Assembly: GCF_003390335.1 (NCBI RefSeq)
Contig: NZ_QUOU01000001.1
Location: forward strand, 3,038,001 to 3,102,000
Source of the DNA: Thalassotalea euphylliae
GTDB lineage: Bacteria; Pseudomonadota; Gammaproteobacteria; Enterobacterales; Alteromonadaceae
Direction: 5' to 3'
DNA length: 64,000 nucleotides
Shown: positions 55,531 through 63,687 of the stretch, piece by piece
How the letters are laid out: the number at the start of each line of letters is the position of its first letter
Position numbering within the stretch: the stretch's first letter is position 1
Made by a program: the position numbers and the translations under genes
Notes under the pieces: generated by a model
The model's input: only the letters and a program-made list of their open reading frames with translations
Told to the model about the DNA's origin: nothing
Database searches by the model: none

Positions 55531-56211
55531 TTAGCTGTGGCCAGCAGAAAAATCAGGCATGTAAGTGAACATATAGCCTTTGCCATGTACCGTTTTAATG
55601 ACGGCTGGGTCTAGCCCTACGTGTTTAAACTTCTTGCGAATATTGGAAATATGCATATCCAGGGTGCGATCGTATCGACCAAACTCTTTGTGCAAAATCA
55701 CTTGGTACAAATAGGGCTTACTCAAGGGCGTTCCTATGTTCGCAGCCAGCAGTTTGGCAATGTCTAACTCTATCGCCGTCAGCTCCGGTACTCTCGCACT
55801 GAGCTGTTGATAGCTCAGTAAGTTATCTTGTTGCGGCTGATTAGCATGCTGATAACGGCGCAGAATAGCTTCAATGCGCAGCGTCAACTCTTCCAAATTA
55901 AATGGCTTAGTTAAATAATCATCTGCCCCCGTGCGCAAGCCTTCAATGCGCTCTTGTTCATTGCCAAGCGCAGTTAACATCAGCACAGGTGTCGTATTGT
56001 GTACGCGCACTTCTTTTAATACCGATAAACCATCAAGCCCCGGCAACATAATATCGAGTAAAATTAATTCAAATGTTTGGCTAATCGCAAAGTCGAGCCC
56101 TTTGCGTCCATCAGCACATGACACTACGCGATAATTATTCGCTCGTAAGTGTTTGGTGATCAGCTCATTAACAACTTCGTCGTCTTCAATCACTAAAATA
56201 CTTGCAGACAT
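55531..56211 (-). CDS. OmpR-family response regulator
   Basis: 226-residue regulator. Receiver domain with Asp53 in LILLDIMLPGLDGLSVL, Thr in PVLMLTALGNE and Lys in DDYLTKPFN. The C-terminal winged helix has YLYQVILHKEFGRYDRTLDMHISNIRKKF, then KTVHGKGYMF. Ninety bp after the TonB receptor and before the kinase. PfeR/RstA-like arrangement: it may activate the receptor gene in response to a ferric ligand. The partner kinase is the next gene. Confidence 0.93.
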   Translation of the reverse strand: MSASILVIEDDEVVNELITKHLRANNYRVVSCADGRKGLDFAISQTFELILLDIMLPGLDGLSVLKEVRVHNTTPVLMLTALGNEQERIEGLRTGADDYLTKPFNLEELTLRIEAILRRYQHANQPQQDNLLSYQQLSARVPELTAIELDIAKLLAANIGTPLSKPYLYQVILHKEFGRYDRTLDMHISNIRKKFKHVGLDPAVIKTVHGKGYMFTYMPDFSAGHS

Positions 56212-56245
56212 AATGCCTCAATTTTGACTCGGTACTGGCTCAACA

Positions 56246-56277
56246 AGAAAAAGCGCATGATAAATGATCACGCGCTT
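56246..56277 (-). terminator. Terminator after the TonB receptor
   Basis: On the minus strand AAGCGCGTGAT...ATCATGCGCTT forms a stem (one G-U) followed by TTTTTCTTG. It would separate receptor transcription from the response regulator behind it, or attenuate it. Confidence 0.7.
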
Positions 56278-56301
56278 CGTGCAATAAAATGCAATGTTGA
56301 A

Positions 56302-58236
56302 TTACAATTTATAACTGATTGTCAGTCGCACATCTCGGCCAGCTTCGGCTAAACCAATATACTGTTCAGAGCTGGTGCTGTAACCGTAAGTACCGTGGTC
56401 ATAGTACAGCTTGTCAAACGCGTTATTTAAGCTCAGGTTAAGTGATAATTTATCATCGGCCATTGGGTACCACTCAACATAGAAGTCATGCACGCCATAA
56501 CCTGGTTTGTTTGGTCTACTTTGAGGCACATCAGACAAGCTCTTCACTAAACGGGCGTTCCAACCTAACTCTAAATCAAGTGAATCAAATACATAGTTAC
56601 TTGAAATTGTTAACGTATCACCAAATGCCGTCCCTAAGCCCAAATCACTATCACCTAGCGGTTCGCCATCAAGCTCAGGTTCATTGTTTGAGTAGTTTAC
56701 AGAAACTTGAGCATTGTCCCATTGTTTGGCGGCACTGAGGGTGTAACCTGTGGTTTTTAGGTCACCGGCATTTGCGAAGAAACGGCCATCGGCGCGTCGC
56801 ACAGTACCAACAACACCGTCAACACGGCTATCGTAGACTTGTGCACTTAATAACAAGCCATCATTTTCGTAGGCAAGCATTAAGTCGGTGTTTTTCGCTT
56901 CTTCCTCTTTCAAGTCAGTTGCATTTGAGCGGAAGCCAATTAAGTAAGCTTCTTTGACTTTCTGGCCTCGAATAGCTTCTGAGTAACGGGTTCTCACCGA
57001 CCAATGATCGTTAATTTGATAAAGCGCGCTAATATTCGGGCTCAAACCTGACGCTTCAAAGTGCTGACCATCGGAATCATCTAATTCATAGTCGTCAAAA
57101 CGAGCACCAATGCTCAAGGTCAGGTTATTGGTTAAATCAAATGTGTCTTGTGCATAAATGGCAACCACTTTGGCTTTCTCTTCAACGTCACTGCCATTGA
57201 TGTAATAGCCGGTGTCTTTGCGTTGTTCAATACCGTAAGTGATTTCATGGGCAGCGAGCACGCTGGTGTTTCTGATATCGAAGCCTGTGCTTTCAACACC
57301 TGCACCATCGCGGCTGTCATTACCTTCGTTTTGCGTTAAATAACTGTCGGTTTTAAACGCCGTGACCTTTAAGTCAACCAGTTCGTTTTCAGGTGTGTAG
57401 AAGTAGTTTGCCGTTGACGTTTCACGACGGCTTTTTTGCTCATTAGCCGGGTTCCAACCCGCAGTGATAAAGTGCGGACGCACATTTCTCACGCCGTCAT
57501 CGTTGCGAATCTCATGGCTTAATTCAAGTTCGTGATTGTCAGCCAAAATACCGTTGATTTTAACTAAGCCCAGATCTTGGTTAGTTTTGGTATTTCCTAG
57601 CTCAACGCCGTTACCGTCTTCAATATTGTCGGAATCCGTTTTACCGACGATTAACAAACCACTCCAATTGTCGTTAACACGACCATAAAAACTACCACTG
57701 AGCTTAGTGCCACTGGTGTTACTGAAATAACCCGCTTTTAATAACGCACCAAAGTGCTCGCCGTCTCCTAACAGATCATCAGCATCTTTGGTTTCAAAAC
57801 GGATAGCGCCACCTAGTGCGCCCGGGCCATCTAAGGCTGAACCAGCACCCGCTTTCACTTCAACGTGCTTTAACATTTCAGGCTCTATTGACAAGCGACC
57901 TTGGTGATGGAATAAGTAGCCTGCTTGGGTTGCGCCATCAACACTGACATTCAAGTTAGTGTCTTCAATACCGCGGACATAAATCTTTTGGGCAATACCA
58001 AATGATCCACCGACAGTAATGGCCGGCTCGCCACGGAAAATATCTTCTAAATCGTTTGCCTGCTTCTTGCGAATATCACTTAAATCAACAACATCTACGC
58101 CGAGAATGCGTTGACCCGTAACTTCAATTTTCTCAATCGCACTGGCTTCTGCCATCTCTTCTGCGACAACGTTACCTGCAGATACTGCTAAACCAACACA
58201 AAACGCAACTTTGCTGGCCTGAAATGATTTGTTCAT
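56302..58236 (-). CDS. TonB-dependent receptor, probable ferric ligand transporter
   Basis: 644-residue outer-membrane receptor from the ATG at 58236, which has GGAGTAGG upstream (a TTG at 58254 is rejected). Signal peptide ends near VVAEEM. Plug: IEKIEVTGQRILG (TonB-box region), FRGEPAITVGGS, IYVRGIEDTNLNVSVDGATQ and GPGALGGAIRFETK. The barrel ends in GRDVRLTISYKL. A Fur-box-like site 33 bp upstream and the adjacent PepSY protein and two-component genes point to iron. The plug segment HHQGRLSIEPEMLKHVEVKAGAGS is shared with FrpB-like receptors, but the ligand is unknown. Confidence 0.9.
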   Translation of the reverse strand: MNKSFQASKVAFCVGLAVSAGNVVAEEMAEASAIEKIEVTGQRILGVDVVDLSDIRKKQANDLEDIFRGEPAITVGGSFGIAQKIYVRGIEDTNLNVSVDGATQAGYLFHHQGRLSIEPEMLKHVEVKAGAGSALDGPGALGGAIRFETKDADDLLGDGEHFGALLKAGYFSNTSGTKLSGSFYGRVNDNWSGLLIVGKTDSDNIEDGNGVELGNTKTNQDLGLVKINGILADNHELELSHEIRNDDGVRNVRPHFITAGWNPANEQKSRRETSTANYFYTPENELVDLKVTAFKTDSYLTQNEGNDSRDGAGVESTGFDIRNTSVLAAHEITYGIEQRKDTGYYINGSDVEEKAKVVAIYAQDTFDLTNNLTLSIGARFDDYELDDSDGQHFEASGLSPNISALYQINDHWSVRTRYSEAIRGQKVKEAYLIGFRSNATDLKEEEAKNTDLMLAYENDGLLLSAQVYDSRVDGVVGTVRRADGRFFANAGDLKTTGYTLSAAKQWDNAQVSVNYSNNEPELDGEPLGDSDLGLGTAFGDTLTISSNYVFDSLDLELGWNARLVKSLSDVPQSRPNKPGYGVHDFYVEWYPMADDKLSLNLSLNNAFDKLYYDHGTYGYSTSSEQYIGLAEAGRDVRLTISYKL

Positions 58237-58268
58237 ACAACCTACTCCATTCAAAATTAGGCGCGAAT

Positions 58269-58287
58269 GATAATAGTTGTCATTTTC
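58269..58287 (-). promoter_or_regulatory. Fur-box-like operator upstream of the TonB receptor
   Basis: GATAATAGTTGTCATTTTC matches 14 of 19 positions of the consensus GATAATGATAATCATTATC by eye. It lies 33 bp before the receptor start, so iron repression by Fur is likely. Confidence 0.65.
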
Positions 58288-58373
58288 AACCTTAAATAAC
58301 CTTACAATCTTTACAAATTAAGGATTTTGCGCTGAATTTATCGCCAGATTCGGTAGGAAAAATAAAGGCTGGG

Positions 58374-58412
58374 AAAAAAAGCCCGCCTTCGATAAGTGAA
58401 GTACGGGCTTTG
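58374..58412 (-). terminator. Terminator after the channel remnant
   Basis: AAAGCCCG/CGGGCTTT with inner CTTC/GAAG; on the minus strand seven T follow. This is the native terminator of the truncated channel gene, about 80 bp after its stop. Confidence 0.85.
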
Positions 58413-58493
58413 ATTATTGTCTGTAATGCGCTCATTAACGGCATTGAACCGTCAACTTATCCCAAGACTGGACAACTAATTGGCTAACTCGGT

Positions 58494-58778
58494 TTAGCTG
58501 CTGATATTAGTGTGCTGGGTGTTAGCAATATTTTCTTTGATTAGGGTTTTAAGCTCAGCCACTTCGGCTTGCAGCGCATCTATTTGTGCTCGGCTAGCGG
58601 GTTCACCCCCCTCTTTTGATTCGCCGTGTGATTCAGCGCGGAAGTTCTCGTGCTCTTCACTCATCACTTCCAAAATGGTACCCACCATCATATTGAGGAA
58701 GATAAAAGCGGTTAGGAAAATAAAGGTTAAATAGAACACCCAACTGATTGGGTAAACCGCCATGGTTTCATACATCAC
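58494..58778 (-). pseudogene. C-terminal remnant of a voltage-gated (Na+) ion channel
   Basis: Only the last ~90 codons remain. MAVYPISWVFYLTFIFLTAF followed by IFLNMMVGTILEVMSEEHENF is the pore-helix exit and S6 segment of bacterial NaChBac/NavMs-like channels. A C-terminal coiled coil (RAQIDALQAEVAELKTLIKE) is typical of these tetramers. The voltage sensor and selectivity filter expected upstream are absent. Upstream of MYETM the frame runs into unrelated AT-rich DNA with TTGTTGAC repeats, so a rearrangement or insertion removed the N-terminal two-thirds. Confidence 0.78.
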
Positions 58779-58799
58779 ATCGGTCTTATATGCGTTATT

Positions 58800-58957
58800 T
58801 TTTGTTGACGTAATGGTTGGGGCGTTTCTAATCCCTTTTATTTTCTATATTCAAACACAAAACGCCACCAAACCTGCCTTGTCAACTTTACTTTTTGTTG
58901 ACAAGTCTCCTTGAAATGATGACAACTAAATACCCACGAAGAGATTTTGTTGACAAG
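58800..58957. repeat. Clustered TTGTTGAC(AAG) repeats, probable mobile-element end
   Basis: TTTTGTTGAC at 58800-58809, TTGTCAAC (inverted) at 58879-58886, TTTTTGTTGACAAG at 58892-58905 and ATTTTGTTGACAAG at 58944-58957, with a weaker GACAAC at 58921. Clusters of short repeats in both directions at a truncated gene resemble transposase-binding sites at ends of Tn7- or Mu-type transposons, or arm sites of integrases. The outermost TGTTGACG (58803) could be the tip. Partner end not in the window. Confidence 0.5.
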
Positions 58958-59018
58958 ATCACTCTCACTACTTCTTAACACGTGTATCAAAAAACAAGCC
59001 CTTAAGCAAAAGACCAAG

Positions 59019-59345
59019 TTAATTTAATATCGAAGATAACTTAATTCTTTCTATTAGCATATTGTTTTTATCAGACTGAAGAATAATATTTGCAAGGATT
59101 TGAGCAGTGTAAAATGTGTACCCATCTTCACCATTAACAGGGAGGTGATAACAAGAGCCTGACTCCTGCGACCAGACCCACCACTTACCGCACTCTGAAA
59201 GTGTCGGGGGATGGCTAGAACCAGAACTAAGCCGCCAAGAGTCTCCATCTAAGTAGCCACCGCGCCAACTGCTGAAGATTTTATAAAATGTATCGGTTGG
59301 TGCTGAAAACTTTAAAATTACCCAGCCTTGAGGTTTTACGATCAT
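59019..59345 (-). CDS. Hypothetical protein, last gene of the helicase unit
   Basis: 108-residue protein of no recognised family. Rich in Trp, Ser, Gly and aromatic residues in the first 75 positions (SSWRGGYLDGDSWRLSSGSS, CGKWWVWSQESGS), with a helical C-terminal third (YTAQILANIILQSDKNNML). No signal or membrane segment. It starts nine bp after the helicase stop and therefore probably shares its transcript and role. Base composition is AT-rich like the rest of this region. Confidence 0.6.
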   Translation of the reverse strand: MIVKPQGWVILKFSAPTDTFYKIFSSWRGGYLDGDSWRLSSGSSHPPTLSECGKWWVWSQESGSCYHLPVNGEDGYTFYTAQILANIILQSDKNNMLIERIKLSSILN

Positions 59346-59354
59346 GATTCAACC

Positions 59355-60920
59355 CTAGTTTAGTTGCTGATTAAGCTCGGCCAACTTAGCTTTGGAAGCT
59401 TGAGATATTAGGAAGGGTTCTATATCAGCAACTTTTAACGTTTCTTGACGATATTTACCGACGATACCCATCGACCATTTAGCCTTAGGTATATTAGAAC
59501 CGCTTTGGTTCGAACTCGGTTTTTTAGAACTTAGCTCTTTAGCCTGCGCTCCTTCAGACTCATCTAAGTAATGATTCGACAGCATAACCTGGATCTGGCG
59601 CTGAATATCTTCGACACAGTGGCGACCAACAGTAATCTTATGCTTCTCAGGTAAAACGTGCGTATTGTTCCGAGCAGCTTCAACAGTTGTCAGCTCTTCC
59701 GCATCTGTAACTATTTCCTCATCCATTTTTACGATTTTGACCTTAGCTACCTCATCTGGAATGTCTTGAACCATTCTCCTTGCGTAGCTCACCAGCTTAG
59801 GTTCCGCTGGCATGAACATAAATGCTTCTTGATTTGGCGCATCAGTTTTTCGAAGAACACGGCCAAATATCTGGCGAAAGTACATTTCAGTAGTGACGTT
59901 TGTTAGGTTACAGCAAACCTGTAAACGAGGAATATTAGTACCTTCACTGACCATACCTACACTAATAAGCCATTCATCACTGCTATTTCTAAAGTCTTTT
60001 ATCTTATTGGAAGGTTTTGCTTCATTCGTTGTTACAACTACAGCACCTATGTTGTAATTTTTTGTCATCAGTAGCTTAATTGCTTCGGCGTGCTCTATAG
60101 AAGATGCTACAACCAAGCCCCCTGCATTCATGTTTATTTTTCTTATCTCATTGAATTTAATAATCGCTCTAGAAAGCACTTGGTCATTTACTGTCTCGTT
60201 TAAAACGATATTGGAATATGAAGTGGCCTTAGCTGATAGCAAGGTATTAAAACTTTTGAATACTTTTCGTTTTTTATTATTGGTGACAACAATTTTATTG
60301 TTGTCTACTGCAATGACCTGAGGAACCCTACAAACGTCATCAGCTATTGCTTGTTTTAAACCGTAAACATAGTCGCATTGAATCCGGTTGTCTTCACAAT
60401 AAGTTGAAAGAGCGATTGGCAACGAGTCCGAGCGCCACGGTGTACCTGATAAAGCAATACTGTAGGCTGCTTTCTCACGAATGATTTCGATGATCGGAGC
60501 GCCCCAAGCATTGGCATCATGAGTTGAAGATCCTGCACAGTGATGAATTTCATCAAAGATCACGAACACCCTAAAACGATCAAATAACTTCCAAGTGTCA
60601 TTATCGAGAGTTCCAAGTTTTTGGTAGGTGAATGCATCACCTAAAGAGCCAACTTTGCCATTAAATTCAGTTTTAAACTGTGCGGTGAGTTCATCACTAA
60701 AATCTGATGATACGATTGACGACGGTGAAAAACATAACACTAAATCTATTAAACCAAGTTCATACATTTTTCGAGCTAACGTTGCCGCCATAATAGTTTT
60801 GCCAGCTCCTGGTGTTGCGAGCGCTAGGAAGTGTTTTTTAAAATCACAGGAGTCTGTTGAACTGGTGAATTTTGAAATTGCTGAGTTAATACACTCAGAC
60901 TGCCAACCTCTTAATTTCAT
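59355..60920 (-). CDS. Superfamily 2 DEAD/DEAH-type helicase
   Basis: 521-residue ATP-dependent helicase or translocase of the SSL2/RapA-like restriction-helicase type. Motif I ATPGAGKT (35-42), motif II DEIH (123-126), motif III SGTPWR (158-163), motif V-like GMVSEGTNIPRL and motif VI QIFGRVLRK (350-358). The last 130 residues after the helicase core are charged, with no recognised nuclease domain. Its start abuts the stop of the winged-helix gene (TAAATG), implying coupling. Such helicases are common in defence systems and mobile elements; no specific named system was recognised. Confidence 0.85.
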   Translation of the reverse strand: MKLRGWQSECINSAISKFTSSTDSCDFKKHFLALATPGAGKTIMAATLARKMYELGLIDLVLCFSPSSIVSSDFSDELTAQFKTEFNGKVGSLGDAFTYQKLGTLDNDTWKLFDRFRVFVIFDEIHHCAGSSTHDANAWGAPIIEIIREKAAYSIALSGTPWRSDSLPIALSTYCEDNRIQCDYVYGLKQAIADDVCRVPQVIAVDNNKIVVTNNKKRKVFKSFNTLLSAKATSYSNIVLNETVNDQVLSRAIIKFNEIRKINMNAGGLVVASSIEHAEAIKLLMTKNYNIGAVVVTTNEAKPSNKIKDFRNSSDEWLISVGMVSEGTNIPRLQVCCNLTNVTTEMYFRQIFGRVLRKTDAPNQEAFMFMPAEPKLVSYARRMVQDIPDEVAKVKIVKMDEEIVTDAEELTTVEAARNNTHVLPEKHKITVGRHCVEDIQRQIQVMLSNHYLDESEGAQAKELSSKKPSSNQSGSNIPKAKWSMGIVGKYRQETLKVADIEPFLISQASKAKLAELNQQLN

Positions 60921-61439
60921 TTACTTTTTCTCTTTTAACTTTTTTAATATCTCTTCAGTTGCAGCAATTTTCCCTTTTAAAATATGTTTCTGCTCTTTAG
61001 TAGAATGAATGAACTCTTTGAATTCGTCTGATAATTCTGGGTGTTGCTGTTTTAAATTTAGAAATGAATCTAGTGCTCCCATGCACTGTAAAAGGTCTGC
61101 ATTTAATGTGCTCAAATCAGCATAGAGCGAATTAATTGTTTCACATAATTTGCCGCTCGGTTTTCTAGTAAATGCTTTTGATTCTTCTACTATCAACTTA
61201 GGTTCAAATGCTTCTGTTTTTATGAAACGACTTTCTTTGCCGTTGCTCGCCGTTTTTTTGATTAACAACCCCTGTTTCACTAATTTGTTCAGGTCGTCAT
61301 AAACAACTTGCCGAAGCCTAGTTATGTCAATTTTTTCATCTTGTGAAAGTGCAATAACAGCACACCGCACTTCAGTAACTGAAAAGCGGTTTATATTCTT
61401 CATGCAAATAACCTGACTAATTAAAGAATCAATATTCAT
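60921..61439 (-). CDS. Winged-helix/coiled-coil hypothetical protein
   Basis: 172-residue protein, first of the three-gene helicase unit. The N-terminal ~75 residues look like a winged helix (FSVTEVRCAVIALSQDEK, LRQVVYDDLNKLVKQGLLIKK, then a beta hairpin). The rest is predicted helical, with a long coiled-coil-like C-terminus ending in Lys/Glu repeats (GKIAATEEILKKLKEKK). It may be the DNA-binding or target-recognition partner of the helicase. A large palindrome sits 22 bp upstream of its start. Confidence 0.65.
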   Translation of the reverse strand: MNIDSLISQVICMKNINRFSVTEVRCAVIALSQDEKIDITRLRQVVYDDLNKLVKQGLLIKKTASNGKESRFIKTEAFEPKLIVEESKAFTRKPSGKLCETINSLYADLSTLNADLLQCMGALDSFLNLKQQHPELSDEFKEFIHSTKEQKHILKGKIAATEEILKKLKEKK

Positions 61440-61460
61440 AAAATGACAACTAATTAACTA

Positions 61461-61505
61461 ATAATGGCGATAAGTTTACATTATATGTAAACTTATCGCC
61501 ATTAT
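61461..61505. promoter_or_regulatory. 45-bp perfect palindrome between divergent genes
   Basis: Two perfectly complementary 21-bp arms (61461-61481 and 61485-61505; ATAATGGCGATAAGTTTACA outer part) around a 3-base TAT centre. Lies between the minus-strand helicase unit and the plus-strand XRE gene, 22 and 62 bp from their starts. Most simply an operator bound by the XRE protein that controls both directions; a cruciform or element-specific site is also possible. Confidence 0.6.
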
Positions 61506-61566
61506 ATGATATGGGTTGTAAGTCCGCAATATGAGAACATTTTCTCTTTTCGGTGCGGATTTTTGA

Positions 61567-61815
61567 ATGCAACCAGTACAAAAACTAATTGGGCTGAACA
61601 TCAAGGTAGCAAGAACAAAGCGTTCTATGTCTCAAGCAATGGTAGCCAATAAATTAGGAGTGGAACCTAACTATTTAAGCAGAATAGAAAGAGGAACCGT
61701 TGGAACTCCACCTGAAAGACTATATGAAATTATTCATATACTTAATTGCGATTTGACAGAGATCTTCCCTGAACCTTCAGAAGTGGAAACGCAATTTAAT
61801 CGTACAGAACAATAA
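61567..61815 (+). CDS. XRE-family transcriptional regulator
   Basis: 82-residue single-domain HTH protein: IGLNIKVARTKRSMSQAMVA, NKLGVEPNYLSRIERGTVGT and PPERLYEIIHILNCDLTEIF. Close in form to restriction-modification controller and phage/island regulators. Divergent from the helicase unit with the 45-bp palindrome between them, so it probably represses that unit and itself. No clear Shine-Dalgarno precedes the ATG. Confidence 0.88.
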   Translation: MQPVQKLIGLNIKVARTKRSMSQAMVANKLGVEPNYLSRIERGTVGTPPERLYEIIHILNCDLTEIFPEPSEVETQFNRTEQ

Positions 61816-61944
61816 TCTTTCCAAACAACAGGGATAGAAGTATTAAGGATATTGAAATGACAAATATCCAGATCAACCAATAGAGAAAATAGTTAATACA
61901 GCAATTATCATCAGGCAAGCGCAGAGTATCAGTATAGGAATTAA

Positions 61945-63687
61945 ATGATTATGGATGAGCTTAAAGGAAAACTATTAAAAGCTAATAAGGATGGCAACTT
62001 TTTTGAGTTCATCCAAGAGATTTATTATCAAGACAGAAAAGGTGAAAAGCTTCTAGCTAGTGCATTGGCTGAATTGCATAATGATGGGGATTTTAACCTT
62101 GTTGGGTTATTTAAGAATTTTAATAACACACCTGAAAATCATGATTTCTTTTCTGTAAGACGAGTTTTCGAAGAAGTTCTACCTTATTTAAATTCTCCAG
62201 TACAAGACATCGCAGACTGCGTTAAACATCTTACACTAGAAGCAGGCCAAGATATGGCCGCATATATGCTTTTGGCTCCTTTTAAAGAGTTCTGTATAAA
62301 AGATGACGATAGAGCCAAAGCACTTCTTGATATCGCTTTAACCAATATTGATGAAGATTTTGATCATTTATCTACTGCGATTGAGGCAGGAGTCAGTAAA
62401 GATGAAGTTGCTTACGTTAATCAAGCTGTTGAACTCCTTACTCACAAAAATGAATTAGTCATACAAAGAGCTATTTTTGCACTAGGAAGAATTAACTACC
62501 AAGACAAAACGCTTTTGGAGCCAGTAGCGGTGGCTATCAAAAAATCATCTGAGTCTTCCCCAACTGATAATATTTTGGCTACATCAATGAGAGCGCTGTT
62601 TGCTGTTGTATCTCAGTCTGATGAGCTAGAGGGTTTATTCTTAGATTTTTTAGACAGTCATGCAGATCAATTAGGTGATCGTTATATTCATGCTTCTTCA
62701 GAAATATTATTTTTTGACGAACAAAAGGTTAGCGGCAAAGTTGAACCTAAATTATTAAATATATGCTGTTATACGAAGCCTGAGAATAAGGGCACTATAG
62801 ATAAAATTGATTATGCTTTGCAGCGAATACTAAAAAGTAACCGTTTTGATGATTGTGTTGTTTTTTTAGAGCGCTTCTTTGAAATAAGCGAGTACAAATT
62901 ATCAGTAAAGCATTTCGATAGTTTTGTTAGAGAGTTGCATAATCACCGAGATACTCATTTATCCGCATTAATTACACGCTGGCTACTATCAAAAAAAATA
63001 AAACTAGGTAAATATGCATCAGATCTTCTTCGAGATTCTGAAAAAGGAATTTCTATTAGCTTCGACCAAGCATACATAGCACAAGAAAATAACGGCGTTC
63101 ACCTCTTTTTAGCTAGAAAAGCTTGCGGGTGGTTTTTCAACCAGCCCAAAACTGCAATTAGCTTAATTGAATCGTTAATTCCTGACGCTCCAGACAATGA
63201 GTTAAATGATATTCAGCAATTAATTTTTCACCCGCTTTGCGTCAGTTATCCAGGAAGTATTCGTGAACATTTAGAAACATTAAATAATTCAAAAGACGAC
63301 AGTGTTAAGAAAATTGCTGCCGATGTACTCTCAGAGTATGAAGATTATCGAGCTTCGGTAAAAGCGGCACTTAAAATAAATGAGCTAACCCCTAACGAGC
63401 AAGATAGGCATACGTATTGGCGGCATCACAGTAAGTTAATGAATGAGTCAATGAAACAAGCTCGAAGTAAGTCATTTCTAACCTCTTTGTTTGCTGGTAA
63501 TGAATCTGTATTACTCTATGGAAATAAGTCCATTCATTATATACATCATGGTGAGCAAAAGACCCGTCAGGAAGTTCCTCTTAGTGAGTTCAGCACATCA
63601 ATCGAATTTGCATCAATGCACAATCTTGACCCACATGGTTTAGAAAATATGATCTGGCAATTTAAAGCGGAGGGCTGTACCTCATGA
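61945..63687 (+). CDS. Large uncharacterised helical (HEAT-like) protein
   Basis: 580-residue cytoplasmic protein not assigned to a family. The sequence is made of short amphipathic helical pairs with HEAT/ARM-like spacing (for example VIQRAIFALGRINYQDKTLLEPVAVAIKKS and LLDIALTNIDEDFDHLSTAIEAGVS), suggesting a solenoid scaffold. No catalytic motif was found. The C-terminal 80 residues (from DRHTYWRHHSKL) look like a separate small domain. ATG at 61945 or 61951. Its TGA overlaps the ATG of the next gene (ATGA), so the two proteins are made together and probably form a complex. Confidence 0.7.
   Translation: MIMDELKGKLLKANKDGNFFEFIQEIYYQDRKGEKLLASALAELHNDGDFNLVGLFKNFNNTPENHDFFSVRRVFEEVLPYLNSPVQDIADCVKHLTLEAGQDMAAYMLLAPFKEFCIKDDDRAKALLDIALTNIDEDFDHLSTAIEAGVSKDEVAYVNQAVELLTHKNELVIQRAIFALGRINYQDKTLLEPVAVAIKKSSESSPTDNILATSMRALFAVVSQSDELEGLFLDFLDSHADQLGDRYIHASSEILFFDEQKVSGKVEPKLLNICCYTKPENKGTIDKIDYALQRILKSNRFDDCVVFLERFFEISEYKLSVKHFDSFVRELHNHRDTHLSALITRWLLSKKIKLGKYASDLLRDSEKGISISFDQAYIAQENNGVHLFLARKACGWFFNQPKTAISLIESLIPDAPDNELNDIQQLIFHPLCVSYPGSIREHLETLNNSKDDSVKKIAADVLSEYEDYRASVKAALKINELTPNEQDRHTYWRHHSKLMNESMKQARSKSFLTSLFAGNESVLLYGNKSIHYIHHGEQKTRQEVPLSEFSTSIEFASMHNLDPHGLENMIWQFKAEGCTS

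Noticed and set aside
58803..58957. CRISPR-like repeats
   Set aside because: The repeated core is only 8-14 bp, occurs in both orientations and has irregular spacing.
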